64,000 nt of DNA from Pseudomonadota bacterium (GTDB taxonomy: Bacteria > Pseudomonadota > Gammaproteobacteria > Burkholderiales > Rhodocyclaceae). This document shows, in pieces, positions 53,334 through 64,000 of the stretch (the stretch's first letter is position 1; each line of letters starts with the position of its first letter). The notes below the pieces were generated by a model that saw nothing but the letters and a program-made list of their open reading frames with translations, searched no databases and had not been told where the DNA came from. Location: contig JAGTRT010000010.1 in NCBI GenBank assembly GCA_018261895.1, positions 60,851 through 124,850 on the forward strand, written 5' to 3'. The translations under genes were made by a program, and so were the position numbers.

Positions 53334-53684
53334 TCAGACCGAGCGTTCGATGATGACGCCGACGCGCTTGACGCCCGGCATCATGCCGAGCTTGGCGACC
53401 GAGACGCGCACCCAGTGCACGGCGAAGGTTTCCAGCACGTAGCTCGCCACATGCTCGGCCAGCGCCTCGATGAGGTTGAAATGCACGGCGGCGAGGTCGG
53501 CGCGCAGGCGCTCGACCACCACGGCGTAGTCGACGGTATCGCGAATGTCGTCGCTGGCCCCAGCCGACGCCGTCGACACCCCGATCTGCAGCGAGATCTC
53601 GACCGTCTGCGGCATGGCTTTCTCGCGCGGATAGATGCCTATCCAGGTTTCGGCGCGCAGTTCTTCGATGAAAATGATGTCCAT
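53334..53684 (-). CDS. folB: dihydroneopterin aldolase
   Basis: 116 residues from ATG at 53684. Converts dihydroneopterin to 6-hydroxymethyl-dihydropterin in folate synthesis. MDIIFIEELRAETWIGIYPREKAMPQTVEISLQIG is the family start, with the catalytic region DTVDYAVVVERLRADL and a conserved Glu in LIEALAEHVASYVLETF. Other upstream codons in this frame overlap plsY and are not used. It is divergent from plsY, a common pairing in Betaproteobacteria. Confidence 0.93.
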   Translation of the reverse strand: MDIIFIEELRAETWIGIYPREKAMPQTVEISLQIGVSTASAGASDDIRDTVDYAVVVERLRADLAAVHFNLIEALAEHVASYVLETFAVHWVRVSVAKLGMMPGVKRVGVIIERSV

Positions 53685-53750
53685 GGCGTAGGCGACCGCA
53701 TCGGCGGTGTAAAATTTGGCGCGATTGTACCTCAGCGACCCAAACGACCC

Positions 53751-54347
53751 ATGCAAATAGCCCTCGCTCTCGTTGCCGCCTACCTGCTCGGCTCCGTCCC
53801 CTTTGCGATGATTTCCTCGAAACTCTTCGGCCTGGCCGACCCGCGCACCTACGGCTCGGGCAATCCGGGCGCCACCAACGTGCTGCGCAGCGGCAACAAG
53901 AAGGCCGCGCTGTTCACCCTGATCGGCGATGCGCTCAAGGGCTGGGCCGCCGTCTTCATCGCCCAGCAGATGAATTTCTCGACGACCGTCATCGGGCTCG
54001 TCGCGCTTGCCGTCTTCCTCGGCCACCTCTACCCCATCTTCCTCAAATTCAAGGGTGGCAAGGGCGTCGCCACGGCCGCCGGCGTCATCATCGCCCTCGA
54101 CCCGCTGCTCGGCCTCGCCGTGGCCGGCACCTGGCTGTTCATCGCCTATGCCTTCCGCTATTCCTCACTCGCCGCCGTCGTCGCCGCCGGCCTGGCCCCG
54201 GTCATCTCCGGCCTCATGCATGGCGGCAACGGCCAGACCATCGTCGTCGGCATCCTCGCCATGGCCCTCATCGGCAAGCATTGGCAAAACATCCAGCGCC
54301 TCATGGCCGGCCAGGAATCGAAGATCGGCAGCAAGAAAAAAACCTGA
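53751..54347 (+). CDS. plsY: acyl-phosphate:glycerol-3-phosphate acyltransferase PlsY
   Basis: 198 residues from ATG at 53751. An integral membrane enzyme making lysophosphatidic acid from acyl phosphate. Three cytosolic motifs are visible: YGSGNPGATNVLRSGNK, the GHLYPIFLKFKGGKGVATAAGV loop and the later HGGNGQ and KHWQNIQRL parts. The start (MQIALALVAAYLLGSVPFAMI) is hydrophobic. A terminator lies 26 bp downstream. Confidence 0.95.
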   Translation: MQIALALVAAYLLGSVPFAMISSKLFGLADPRTYGSGNPGATNVLRSGNKKAALFTLIGDALKGWAAVFIAQQMNFSTTVIGLVALAVFLGHLYPIFLKFKGGKGVATAAGVIIALDPLLGLAVAGTWLFIAYAFRYSSLAAVVAAGLAPVISGLMHGGNGQTIVVGILAMALIGKHWQNIQRLMAGQESKIGSKKKT

Positions 54348-54373
54348 AGCCGCTAGCGGTCAGCTGAAACGAC

Positions 54374-54401
54374 AACGCCGGTTCGCCGGCGTTTTTTTTC
54401 G
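54374..54401 (+). terminator. intrinsic terminator after plsY
   Basis: AACGCCGG (54374-54381), loop TTCG, CCGGCGTT (54386-54393), then T8. Confidence 0.9.
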
Positions 54402-54440
54402 CCCACGCGATAGCAAATGCAAATCCATCGTATTTGACCA

Positions 54441-54455
54441 ATTGATTGGATCAAT
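54441..54455. promoter_or_regulatory. palindromic operator candidate upstream of katG
   Basis: ATTGAT-TGG-ATCAAT is a 15-bp palindrome inside TTGACCAATTGATTGG. It is the right size for a LysR-type or dimeric regulator site, and lies about 65 bp before the small leader ORF. A related palindrome precedes the ZIP transporter gene. Confidence 0.45.
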
Positions 54456-54519
54456 CAACTTCGCTTGCCTACACTGACTTCATCAGGTCATTGCGACCTT
54501 GAATCATCAGGAGGCCAAC

Positions 54520-54612
54520 ATGAATTCAGACTTTATCGATCGCTGGTTCGACGAGTTGTCGGCCTGGGAGCTTTGCGTCGACATCCTGGCCACCCTGCCC
54601 GACAACTTTTGA
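54520..54612 (+). CDS. 30-residue leader ORF upstream of katG
   Basis: Encodes MNSDFIDRWFDELSAWELC and then VDILATLPDNF, with a TGA stop at 54610-54612. The start has the strong Shine-Dalgarno AGGAGG (CATCAGGAGGCCAACATG), among the best in the window. The peptide is acidic with three aromatic Trp/Phe clusters and no signal sequence. It lies 30 bp before the katG ATG, in the presumed katG transcript. It could be a small protein or a leader peptide controlling katG. No homology is recognised. Confidence 0.55.
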   Translation: MNSDFIDRWFDELSAWELCVDILATLPDNF

Positions 54613-56817
<2,205 letters not shown>

Positions 56818-56970
56818 GGGACGGCAGCCCCGCCCAATGGGGCTGCCCAAACCTTCGACAACAGGAGCAACGCCTACCCGGCGCGCCGGCAAAAATACCG
56901 CGCGCCGGGAACCAAGGCCAAACCCCGCCCTCAAAGGGCGTCCTGCAATCCAAACCTACTGGAGCAAACG

Positions 56971-57468
56971 ATGTCCCAAGTCACCCTCGGCGGCAACCCG
57001 ATCACCGTCAACGGCACCTTCCCGCAAAAGGGCGCTACCGCCCCGACCTTCACGCTCGTCGCCAAAGACCTTTCGGATGTCGCCCTCGCCAGCTTCGCGG
57101 GCAAGCGCAAGATCCTCAACATTTTCCCGAGCATCGACACGCCGACCTGCGCCACTTCCGTTCGCCAGTTCAACGCCAAGGCCAACGGCCTGCCGAACAC
57201 TGTCGTGCTCTGCATCTCGGCTGACTTGCCCTTCGCCCAGACGCGCTTCTGCGGCGCCGAGGGTCTCGACAACGTCGTTACCCTGTCCACGCTGCGTGGC
57301 CGGGAATTCCTCGAAGCCTACGGCGTCGCCATCACCAGCGGCCCGCTGGCCGGCCTGACAGCCCGCGCTGTCGTCGTTCTCGATGAAAACGACAAGGTGA
57401 TCCACAGCGAACTGGTCAGCGAGATCAAGAACGAACCCGATTACGCCGCCGCCCTGGCCGCCCTCTGA
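56971..57468 (+). CDS. tpx: thiol peroxidase Tpx
   Basis: 165 residues. An atypical 2-Cys peroxiredoxin reducing peroxides with thioredoxin. Peroxidatic Cys60 is in [12 protein letters not shown] and resolving Cys94 in [10 protein letters not shown], the Tpx spacing. [20 protein letters not shown] is the family start. It lies 153 bp after katG, and with the upstream peroxiredoxin makes three peroxidases in the window. A cupin gene follows 9 bp downstream. Confidence 0.96.
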   Translation: MSQVTLGGNPITVNGTFPQKGATAPTFTLVAKDLSDVALASFAGKRKILNIFPSIDTPTCATSVRQFNAKANGLPNTVVLCISADLPFAQTRFCGAEGLDNVVTLSTLRGREFLEAYGVAITSGPLAGLTARAVVVLDENDKVIHSELVSEIKNEPDYAAALAAL

Positions 57469-57477
57469 GCCAACGCC

Positions 57478-57756
57478 ATGCCGCCCGTCACCTTCGAGGA
57501 ATTCAAGGGGCAGGCCCTGGCCGACGGATTCGACGAGGTGCTGGCGCGCAACTGGCCGCCCGACGCCATCCTCGACACCCACACCCACCCGTTCGCCGTG
57601 AAAGCACGGGTGGTGCAGGGCGAGATGTGGCTCAGCGTCGGCGGGCAGACGCTGCACCTGCGGGTCGGCGACGACTTCGCGCTGGCCCGCGATGAGCCGC
57701 ACGCCGAGCGCTACGGCACGGACGGCGCGACCTACTGGGTCGCCCGGCGCAGTTGA
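57478..57756 (+). CDS. small cupin-domain protein
   Basis: 92 residues with a single cupin barrel. The metal-ligand motif is ILDTHTHPFAVKARVVQGEMWLSVGGQ and LRVGDDFALARDEPHAERYGTDGATYWVARR. It lies 9 bp after tpx and may be co-transcribed. Its substrate is unknown. Small cupins of this type are often annotated as hypothetical metal-binding proteins. Confidence 0.85.
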   Translation: MPPVTFEEFKGQALADGFDEVLARNWPPDAILDTHTHPFAVKARVVQGEMWLSVGGQTLHLRVGDDFALARDEPHAERYGTDGATYWVARRS

Positions 57757-57767
57757 GCGGGGCCGGC

Positions 57768-57890
57768 ATGGGCAAGAAATGCTGTGACCGTCGCCCCCGC
57801 TGCAAGCATTGCCCGAAACGCCAAAAGCAGCGGGAAAAGGGCGTGACGACGACGGTTGCGCTCGATCTCACGGTCAACCGGAAAAAATGA
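57768..57890 (+). CDS. 40-residue Cys-rich protein ending inside a repeat element
   Basis: Encodes MGKKCCDRRPRCKHCPKRQK and then QREKGVTTTVALDLTVNRKK. Four cysteines and many Arg/Lys in CC-x4-R-C-x2-C-P resemble widespread short CCxxRPRCKxCP proteins of unknown function, a resemblance from memory only. It starts 11 bp after the cupin stop. Its last seven codons and the TGA stop are provided by dispersed element copy 10. A strong Shine-Dalgarno is not obvious (GAGCGGGGCC). Confidence 0.5.
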   Translation: MGKKCCDRRPRCKHCPKRQKQREKGVTTTVALDLTVNRKK

Positions 57891-57903
57891 CCAAATTCGA
57901 AAT
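57865..57903 (+). repeat. dispersed 35-bp element, copy 10
   Basis: ATCTCACGGTCAACCGG, A6, TGACCAAATTCGAAAT. It overlaps the end of the Cys-rich small gene and precedes the MgtC-like gene by 80 bp. Confidence 0.87.
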
Positions 57904-57984
57904 ATCGCCGGACCGCGTTCCTCCTGCCTTGCGATAAGACGGAAATTGGAGAAAACTGGGCGGGTTACCCAGCGGACGCCCGGC

Positions 57985-58752
57985 ATGAACGCCCTTTCTC
58001 CCGAAGCGCTGGCCAGTTACTGGTCAGCCAACGAAATCGCCACCAACATCATCGTTTTCATGAACCTGGTCGGCGCCCTGCTCCTCGGCTTCATCCTCGG
58101 CTACGAGCGCTCCTACCACGGCCGCGCCGCGGGCATGCGGACCTACGGCCTGGTCTGCGTCGCCTCCTGCGCCTGCACGGTCATTTCCGGCTACCCCGGC
58201 TCCTGGTTCGGCGGCGCCGCGCTGCTCCAGTCCGCGGGCGCCGCGGTTCCCATGCCCGACCCGACACGGGTCATCCAGGGCATCGTCACCGGCGTCGGCT
58301 TCCTCGGCGCCGGCGTCATCATGAAGGAAGGCCTCAACATCAGCGGCCTGACCACCGCCGCCTCGATCTGGGCCGCCTCGGTCATCGGCATCCTCGTCGG
58401 CATCGGCTTCTACGGCGCCGCCATCCTGCTCACCCTGCTCTCCGCCGGCTGCATGCTCTACGTCTCGAAGCTCGAAGCATGGCTGCCCTCGCGGCACGCC
58501 ATCTTCGTCAACCTGCGTTTTCACCCTGAATTCATGCCGCAGGAAGACGCCATCCGGAAAGCCCTGCTCGGTCTCGGCTACGAAGTCGCCGGCGGGTCCT
58601 TCTCGGTCAGCTATCAGGAACGTGCGCAGGAATGGCGCTTCGTCGCCATGGCGCTCGGCCAGGGCATCGGCAAACCGCTCTCCGAAATGCCGGCCTGCCT
58701 GATCGGCCTCGACGGCGTCGCCAGCTTCAACGTCGCCCACGCCCGGAACTAG
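57985..58752 (+). CDS. MgtC/SapB-family membrane protein
   Basis: 255 residues from ATG at 57985 (MNALSPEALASYW). Upstream codons in frame run through the repeat and are not used. Conserved MgtC features are LGALLLGFILGYERSYHGRAAGMRTYGLVCVASC and RVIQGIVTGVGFLGAGVIMKEG. A soluble ACT-like C-terminal domain follows (HAIFVNLRFHPEFMPQED...). Such proteins influence Mg2+ adaptation and F1Fo ATP synthase or phosphate signalling. The function here is not known. Confidence 0.92.
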   Translation: MNALSPEALASYWSANEIATNIIVFMNLVGALLLGFILGYERSYHGRAAGMRTYGLVCVASCACTVISGYPGSWFGGAALLQSAGAAVPMPDPTRVIQGIVTGVGFLGAGVIMKEGLNISGLTTAASIWAASVIGILVGIGFYGAAILLTLLSAGCMLYVSKLEAWLPSRHAIFVNLRFHPEFMPQEDAIRKALLGLGYEVAGGSFSVSYQERAQEWRFVAMALGQGIGKPLSEMPACLIGLDGVASFNVAHARN

Positions 58753-58773
58753 CGGCCCGCGCGGCCAGCCAGA

Positions 58774-59796
58774 CTAGCGCATCAGGTCCGCCAGCGGCCA
58801 GCGCGGCTGGATGGCGAAATCGCCGGCCAGCTTCGCCGGCGTGCCGGCCATCAGGCGCAGACAGCCGGCCAGGGCGATCATCGCGCCGTTGTCGGTACAA
58901 AATTCGAGTTCCGGGTAATACACGCTGAAACGCTTGCGCCGCGCCTCGTCGTTCAGGGTCGCCCGCAACTGCCTGTTGGCGCCGACGCCCCCGGCCACCA
59001 CGAGCTGCTTGAGCCCGGTCTGCTTCATCGCCTTGAGCGACTTCTTGACCAACACCTCGACGATAGCCTCCTGAAAGGCCCGCGCCGCATCGGCCTTGAA
59101 GGTCTCGCTCATGTCGTCGGCGTGCTCGCGCACCAGCGTCAGCACCGCCGTCTTCAGGCCGGAAAAGCTGAAACTCAGGTCGCCCGAGTGCAGCATCGGC
59201 CGCGGCAGCTCATACACGCCCGGCGTGCCCGACTCAGCCAGCTTCGACAACAAGGCACCGCCCGGATACGGCAGCCCGAGCAGCTTGGCGCTCTTGTCGA
59301 ATGCCTCGCCGGCCGCATCATCCAGCGTTTCGCCGAGCAATTCGTACTCGCCGACGCCCGTCACCCGCATCAATTGCGTGTGCCCGCCGGACACCAGCAA
59401 GGCAACAAACGGAAAGGTTGGCGGCGTGCTCGACAGCAGCGGCGACAGCAAATGCCCTTCGAGGTGATGCACCGGAATCGTCGGCTTGTCGATGGCCAGC
59501 GCCAGCGCCTCGGCGAAAGCGCAGCCAACCAGCAGCGCCCCGGCCAGCCCCGGGCCGCGCGTATAGGCCACGGCATCGACCTCATCCAGCGACTTGCCGG
59601 ATGCCCCCAACGCCTCGCGCAGGAGCGGCACGACCCGCCGGATATGATCGCGCGATGCCAGCTCGGGCACGACGCCGCCGTACTCGGCATGCATCGCCAC
59701 CTGCGAATGGAGGGCGTGCGACAACAACCCGGCCTCGCTGTCGTAAAGCGCAATGCCGGTTTCGTCGCAGGAAGATTCAACACCGAGGACTAACAT
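58774..59796 (-). CDS. tsaD: tRNA threonylcarbamoyladenosine synthase subunit TsaD
   Basis: 340 residues from ATG at 59796. Transfers threonylcarbamoyl to A37 of ANN-decoding tRNAs with TsaB, TsaE and TsaC. The ASKHA fold is shown by [17 protein letters not shown], the metal-binding [10 protein letters not shown] (His pair) and [16 protein letters not shown]. The gene is divergent from rpsU, the classical tsaD/rpsU arrangement, and shares its promoter region. Confidence 0.97.
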   Translation of the reverse strand: MLVLGVESSCDETGIALYDSEAGLLSHALHSQVAMHAEYGGVVPELASRDHIRRVVPLLREALGASGKSLDEVDAVAYTRGPGLAGALLVGCAFAEALALAIDKPTIPVHHLEGHLLSPLLSSTPPTFPFVALLVSGGHTQLMRVTGVGEYELLGETLDDAAGEAFDKSAKLLGLPYPGGALLSKLAESGTPGVYELPRPMLHSGDLSFSFSGLKTAVLTLVREHADDMSETFKADAARAFQEAIVEVLVKKSLKAMKQTGLKQLVVAGGVGANRQLRATLNDEARRKRFSVYYPELEFCTDNGAMIALAGCLRLMAGTPAKLAGDFAIQPRWPLADLMR

Positions 59797-59814
59797 GGGC
59801 GCGCATTTTAACAC

Positions 59815-59844
59815 TTGGATCAACAAGGTTTTTTCGCATATACT
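59815..59844 (+). promoter_or_regulatory. promoter of rpsU
   Basis: TTGGAT (59815-59820), 18 bp, TATACT (59839-59844). It is about 90 bp upstream of the rpsU ATG at 59935 and lies within the tsaD leader on the other strand. Confidence 0.5.
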
Positions 59845-59934
59845 ATTTGGCTACCCGCAAAATCTGCGGAACAAATTTGCGCGCACTGTCGTTTACTTGA
59901 CCTGACAGGCGCCTAACGGAAGGGGGTGATTTAC

Positions 59935-60147
59935 ATGCCGAACATTCGCGTCAAGGAAAACGAGCCGTTCGAAGTTGCTATCCGCCGCTTCAAGCGCACG
60001 GTTGAAAAGACTGGTCTCCTGACCGAGCTGCGCGCCCGTGAGTTTTACGAAAAGCCCACCGCCGAGCGCAAGCGTAAGGCTGCCGCTGCCGTCAAACGTC
60101 AGCACAAGCGCCTCCGTAGCCTGACCCTGCCGCCGAAACTGTACTAA
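59935..60147 (+). CDS. rpsU: 30S ribosomal protein S21
   Basis: 70 residues from ATG at 59935 after an AAGGGGGTG Shine-Dalgarno. [62 protein letters not shown] is the classical basic S21. S21 helps initiation near the anti-Shine-Dalgarno. It is the first gene of the rpsU-yqeY-dnaG-rpoD block. A terminator lies just after it. Confidence 0.97.
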   Translation: MPNIRVKENEPFEVAIRRFKRTVEKTGLLTELRAREFYEKPTAERKRKAAAAVKRQHKRLRSLTLPPKLY

Positions 60148-60170
60148 TCCAGTCAGTCTCGTGAGCACAA

Positions 60171-60202
60171 GAAGCCGCCCGCAAACCTGCAGGCGGCTTT
60201 TT
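60171..60202 (+). terminator. hairpin terminator/attenuator after rpsU
   Basis: AAGCCGCC (60171-60178) and GGCGGCTT (60191-60198) pair around a 12-base loop and run into T6. Such a site between rpsU and dnaG is a known attenuator position in the macromolecular-synthesis operon. Confidence 0.75.
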
Positions 60203-60228
60203 TCTTTGAATTTTCGAAAAGACTTCGC

Positions 60229-60675
60229 ATGAGCCTCAAAGCACGCATCACCGACGACATGAAGACGGCCATGAAGGCCAAGGAAACGGCCAAGCTCAAC
60301 GCCATTCGCCTGCTGCTCGCCGCCATCAAGCAGAAGGAAGTCGACGAACGCGTCGAACTCGATGACGCCGCCGTCGTCGCCGTCATCGAAAAACTGACCA
60401 AGCAACGCAAGGACAGCGTCACCCAGTACGAAGCCGCCGGCCGCCAGGAACTGGCCGAAGCCGAAAAATTCGAAATCGCCGTACTGGGCGTCTACCTGCC
60501 GGAAAAAATGAGCGCCGCCGACATGGCAGCTGCGGTTGCCGCCGCCGTCGCCGAAACCGGCGCCAAGGGTCCGGCCGACATGGGCAAGCTCATGGCCGTC
60601 CTCAAACCGAAACTCGCCGGCAAGGCCGACATGGCGGAAGTCTCCAAACTGGTCAAGGCCGCGCTTGCCGGCTAG
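60229..60675 (+). CDS. YqeY/GatB-tail family protein
   Basis: 148 residues. MSLKARITDDMKTAMKAKETAKLNAIRLLLAAIKQKEVDERVELDD is the YqeY start, and the C-terminal region (GPADMGKLMAVLKPKLAGKADMAEVSKLVKAAL) matches the GatB tRNA-binding tail domain. Its function is not established; it is often between rpsU and dnaG. dnaG follows 9 bp downstream. Confidence 0.92.
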   Translation: MSLKARITDDMKTAMKAKETAKLNAIRLLLAAIKQKEVDERVELDDAAVVAVIEKLTKQRKDSVTQYEAAGRQELAEAEKFEIAVLGVYLPEKMSAADMAAAVAAAVAETGAKGPADMGKLMAVLKPKLAGKADMAEVSKLVKAALAG

Positions 60676-60684
60676 GTTTTCGCA

Positions 60685-62421
60685 ATGATCCCGGACAGTT
60701 TCATCCAGGATTTATTGGCCCGGGTCGACATCGTTGACCTGGTCGATAGCTACGTGCCGCTCAAGAAGGCGGGCGCCAACTACGCCGCCTGCTGCCCCTT
60801 CCATAACGAAAAATCGCCGTCCTTCACGGTCAGCCCGACCAAGCAGTTCTACCACTGCTTCGGCTGCGGCGCCCACGGCACCGCGATCAGCTTCGTCATG
60901 GAATACCAGGGCCTCGGCTTCGTCGACGCCGTCAAGGAACTGGCCGGGCGCGCCGGCATGCAGGTCCCGGAAAGCGAAGGCCGGGGCTTCAAGGACGAGA
61001 AGCCGGGGCAAACCCGGCCGCTCATCGAAATCATGGCCCGCGCTGCCGCCTACTACAAGGAGCAGCTGCGCAACTCGCCACGTGCCATCGAATACTGCAA
61101 GAAACGCGGCCTCTCCGGGGAAATCGCTGCGCGCTTCGGCATCGGCTATGCCCCGGACGGCTGGCAAAACCTGCAATCCGTCTTTGCCGACTACAACGGC
61201 GAAGGCATCAAGCTGGCCGGCCTGGTCATCGAAAACGACTCCGGTCGCCGCTATGACCGCTTCCGCGACCGTCTCATGATCCCCATCGTCAATCCGAAGG
61301 GCGAGATCATCGCCTTCGGCGGGCGCATCATCGATCAGGGCGAGCCGAAATACCTCAACTCGCCGGAAACCCCGCTGTTCGAGAAGGGCCGCGAACTGTT
61401 CGGCCTGCCCCAGGCCCGACAAGCCCTGCGCGACACCAACACCGCCATCGTCACCGAAGGCTACATGGACGTCATCGCCCTGGCCCAGAATGGTGTCGGC
61501 AACGCCGTCGCCGCGCTCGGCACGGCCACCACCAGCACCCATGTCACCAAGCTGCTGCGCCAGGTCGACCGCATCGTCTTCTGCTTCGATGGCGACAACG
61601 CCGGCCGCAAGGCTGCCTGGCGCGCGCTCGAAAACTCGCTGGAGGTTCTCGCCGACAACAAGCGCCTGGGCTTCGTTTTCCTGCCGCAGGACGAGGATCC
61701 GGACAGCTACATCCGCGCCAACGGCAAGGCCGAATTCGACCGCCTGGTCGCCCAGGCCATGCCACTTTCCGACTTCCTGCTGCGCGAACTGGGGCAGCGC
61801 TGCGACCTCACGAGCTCCGAAGGCAAGGCCCAACTGATCTACGAAGCCAAGCCACTGCTCCTCAAGCTGCCCACCCCGTTGCTGCGCCTGCAACTGGTCA
61901 AACGCCTGGCGGAAGCCAGCGGCTTCGCCCAGGCTGAAGTCGAACGCCTGTGCGAACTGAAGTCTTATACCCCCCCGGCTCCGGCCAAAGCCAAACGCAC
62001 GGCGCCCTCGCTGACCCGCAATCTGCTGCGCATTGTCCTGCATAAACCGCAATTAGCCATCCAACTGCCCATCGAGCTTCTGCCCGACACGCCGGAGCGC
62101 CCGGCCCTGATCCGCCTGCACCAGCTGGTCAGCAGCAGCGACGAAATCAGCAGCTACGCCGGCTTGCGCGAACAACTGCGCGGCCAACCCGAGGAAGGCA
62201 TCATTGAAAACGCTGCCTCGGAACTTCTCGGCCAACCTTTTGACGAAGATGAAGCAGAAACCGAGTTTCGCGACACGCTGGAAAAACTGCACGAAGGCGG
62301 CCAACGCCGCGCCTTCGCCGAACTGCAGGCCAAGGCGAATCAATTCGGTGTCGCCGGACTCAGTGCCGCCGAAAAACTGACCTACATCCAGCTGCTCAGC
62401 AGACACGCAAATCGAAGCTAA
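60685..62421 (+). CDS. dnaG: DNA primase
   Basis: 578 residues. Makes RNA primers at the replication fork. An N-terminal CHC2 zinc finger (CCPFHNEKSPSFTVSPTKQFYHCFGCGAHG), then GAFGRLI-like RDRLMIPIVNPKGEIIAFGGRII, then TOPRIM (AIVTEGYMDVIALAQNGV and DGDNAGRKAAWRAL). The C-terminal DnaB-interacting domain fills residues about 430-578. rpoD follows after 46 bp. Confidence 0.96.
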   Translation: MIPDSFIQDLLARVDIVDLVDSYVPLKKAGANYAACCPFHNEKSPSFTVSPTKQFYHCFGCGAHGTAISFVMEYQGLGFVDAVKELAGRAGMQVPESEGRGFKDEKPGQTRPLIEIMARAAAYYKEQLRNSPRAIEYCKKRGLSGEIAARFGIGYAPDGWQNLQSVFADYNGEGIKLAGLVIENDSGRRYDRFRDRLMIPIVNPKGEIIAFGGRIIDQGEPKYLNSPETPLFEKGRELFGLPQARQALRDTNTAIVTEGYMDVIALAQNGVGNAVAALGTATTSTHVTKLLRQVDRIVFCFDGDNAGRKAAWRALENSLEVLADNKRLGFVFLPQDEDPDSYIRANGKAEFDRLVAQAMPLSDFLLRELGQRCDLTSSEGKAQLIYEAKPLLLKLPTPLLRLQLVKRLAEASGFAQAEVERLCELKSYTPPAPAKAKRTAPSLTRNLLRIVLHKPQLAIQLPIELLPDTPERPALIRLHQLVSSSDEISSYAGLREQLRGQPEEGIIENAASELLGQPFDEDEAETEFRDTLEKLHEGGQRRAFAELQAKANQFGVAGLSAAEKLTYIQLLSRHANRS

Positions 62422-62428
62422 GTTGTGG

Positions 62429-62434
62429 TAAAAT
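62429..62434 (+). promoter_or_regulatory. candidate extended -10 of an rpoD promoter
   Basis: TGG-TAAAAT in the 46-bp gap between dnaG and rpoD, with the TG extended element. The -35 is weak. Internal rpoD promoters here are common. Confidence 0.35.
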
Positions 62435-62467
62435 TTATGGTTTTCTCGAATTCTATGGATCGCGTTC

Positions 62468-64000
62468 ATGGCTAAGGCAAAAGACACCGCTAAGGAAGCT
62501 CCGAAAGCTCGCACCAGCAAGGCCAAGGAAAAGGCAGCCGAAAAAGCCCTGCTGCAGGGACAGATGGCAGAAACGCCCGAACCGCTGGATGCCGAGGCGC
62601 GCAAAATGCGCCTCAAGGCCCTGATCAAACTGGGCAAGGAGCGTGGCTACCTGACCTACGCCGAAATCAACGACCACCTGCCGGACGACGTGGTCGACGC
62701 CGAAAGTATCGAAGCGATCATTTCGACTTTCAGCGAAATGAGCATTCAGGTCTTTGACGAAGCCCCGGCTGCCGAAGAACTCCTGATGTCCGACACGGCC
62801 GCCGTTGCAGCCGACGACGAGGAAGTCGAAGCCCAGGCCGAGCAGGCGCTGTCCACTGTCGACTCCGAATTCGGCCGCACGACCGACCCGGTCCGCATGT
62901 ACATGCGCGAAATGGGTACCGTCGAACTCCTCACCCGCGAAGGCGAAATCGAGATCGCCAAGCGTATCGAGGAAGGCCTCAAGCACATGATCCAGGCGAT
63001 TTCCGCCTGCCCGACCACGATCACCGACATCCTCGACATGGCCGCAAAGGTCGAGAGCGATGAGATGCGTATCGACGAACTGGTCGACGGCCTGATCGAC
63101 CCGAATGCCACCGAAGAAGTCGCCGCCGCCCCCGAAATGCCGGAAGCCGAAGACGAGGCTGAGGACGACGAGGACGAGGATGGCGAAGGCGGTGCTGCCG
63201 GCGCCGCTTCCGCTTCGCTGCTGCAATTGAAGTCCGATGCACTGGAGCGCTTCAAGGTCATCAAGAGCGTCCATGCCAAGATGCAGAAGCTGCTAGCCAG
63301 CAAGGGCCCGCACGACAAGGCTTACCTCAAGCTGCAGCAACAGATTTCGGACGAGCTGCTGAACATCCGCTTCACGTCGCGCTCGATTGAGCGCCTGTGC
63401 GACAGCGTCCGCGGCATGGTCGAGCAAATCCGCGGTTCCGAGCGCAAGATCCAGCAAATCTGCGTCGAACGCGTCAAGATGCCGCGTCCACACTTCATCC
63501 AGACCTTCCCCGGCAATGAGACGTCGCTGGAATGGGTCGATGCCGAGATCGCTTCGGCACCGAAGACCTACCTCGCCATCCTGACCCGCTGCGCCCCGGA
63601 CATCAAGGAAGAGCAGAAGAAGCTGATCGCCCTGCAGGAACGCATCGGCATCCCGCTCAAGGACCTCAAGGACATCAACAAGCAGATGTCCACCGGTGAA
63701 GCCAAGGCCCGCCGCGCCAAGCGCGAAATGACCGAGGCCAACCTGCGTCTGGTCATCTCGATTGCCAAGAAATACACCAACCGTGGCCTGCAGTTCCTCG
63801 ACCTCATCCAGGAAGGCAACATCGGCCTCATGAAGGCGGTGGACAAGTTCGAATACCGTCGCGGCTACAAGTTCTCGACCTACGCCACGTGGTGGATCCG
63901 TCAGGCCATCACCCGCTCCATCGCCGACCAGGCGCGGACCATCCGCATCCCGGTGCACATGATCGAAACGATCAACAAGATGAACCGGATCAGCCGCCAG
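62468..64000 (+). CDS. rpoD: RNA polymerase sigma-70 factor, N-terminal part (truncated by window end)
   Basis: 511 codons are in the window, then the frame runs off the end. Primary sigma factor. Region 1.1 starts [18 protein letters not shown] and includes [26 protein letters not shown]. Region 1.2 has [23 protein letters not shown] long acidic non-conserved region ([15 protein letters not shown]) follows. Regions 2.1-2.4 are complete ([64 protein letters not shown]). The window ends in region 3.0 ([20 protein letters not shown]). Regions 3.1-4.2 lie beyond. Confidence 0.97.
   Translation, partial: MAKAKDTAKEAPKARTSKAKEKAAEKALLQGQMAETPEPLDAEARKMRLKALIKLGKERGYLTYAEINDHLPDDVVDAESIEAIISTFSEMSIQVFDEAPAAEELLMSDTAAVAADDEEVEAQAEQALSTVDSEFGRTTDPVRMYMREMGTVELLTREGEIEIAKRIEEGLKHMIQAISACPTTITDILDMAAKVESDEMRIDELVDGLIDPNATEEVAAAPEMPEAEDEAEDDEDEDGEGGAAGAASASLLQLKSDALERFKVIKSVHAKMQKLLASKGPHDKAYLKLQQQISDELLNIRFTSRSIERLCDSVRGMVEQIRGSERKIQQICVERVKMPRPHFIQTFPGNETSLEWVDAEIASAPKTYLAILTRCAPDIKEEQKKLIALQERIGIPLKDLKDINKQMSTGEAKARRAKREMTEANLRLVISIAKKYTNRGLQFLDLIQEGNIGLMKAVDKFEYRRGYKFSTYATWWIRQAITRSIADQARTIRIPVHMIETINKMNRISRQ

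Overview
The window is a high-GC chromosomal segment that reads as a betaproteobacterium of the Rhodocyclaceae type (Dechloromonas/Azonexus-like). The assignment is an inference from gene content and order (leuS-lptE-holA then proA, rpsU-yqeY-dnaG-rpoD, a PEP-CTERM protein, bacteriohemerythrin, many signalling proteins), not from a database match. No rRNA, tRNA, CRISPR array, insertion sequence or prophage was seen. The window opens inside metG and closes inside rpoD.

Layout. 1-4.3 kb: metG 3' end, an AT-rich gap with DnaA-box-like sites, a small membrane protein, a ribbon-helix-helix regulator, a SulP anion permease and a YjdM/PhnA zinc-ribbon protein. 4.3-13.3 kb (minus strand): a tightly overlapped five-gene operon with DabA (DUF2309, a zinc-dependent beta-carbonic-anhydrase-like protein) and four NuoL/M/N-like proton-channel subunits. 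This is an expanded form of the two-gene DAB inorganic-carbon accumulation system. 13.4-18 kb: 2-Cys peroxiredoxin, an HTH-receiver regulator with its own palindromic operators, a soluble chemoreceptor, a PEP-CTERM protein and a WbuC-type cupin overlapped with dnaE. 18-24.4 kb: dnaE, a Crp/Fnr regulator and a lower-GC cluster of four unknown membrane proteins. 24.4-32 kb: di-haem cytochrome peroxidase, DUF4242 protein, enoyl-CoA hydratase, a sialidase-like protein, a double-receiver protein, flavodoxin, pirin and a divergent LysR regulator. 32-41 kb: CHASE/PAS hybrid kinase, an orphan ParA-TAXI-quinone oxidoreductase operon, uvrD and a small conserved protein. 41-54 kb: leuS-lptE-holA, proA, hemerythrin, glutaryl-CoA dehydrogenase, ogt-xerD, ybaK, a ZIP transporter, a CBS protein, an OmpH/Skp-like protein, folB and plsY. 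54-64 kb: katG with a 30-codon leader ORF, tpx, cupin, a Cys-rich mini-protein, MgtC-like protein, tsaD and the rpsU-yqeY-dnaG-rpoD block.

Themes. Peroxide and redox defence recurs (peroxiredoxin, KatG, Tpx, cytochrome peroxidase, flavodoxin, hemerythrin). No Rubisco is visible, so the carbon-concentrating operon may feed carboxylases in general rather than autotrophy.

The most striking unexplained signal is a dispersed element of about 35 bp: ten near-identical copies in 64 kb, in both orientations. It has a dyad CGGT-NN-ACCG, then A6, then a GCCAAAA-like block and GAAAT. Nine copies lie between genes or at gene ends. One lies in frame inside dabA, one forms part of a terminator hairpin, and one supplies the last codons and stop of a small gene.
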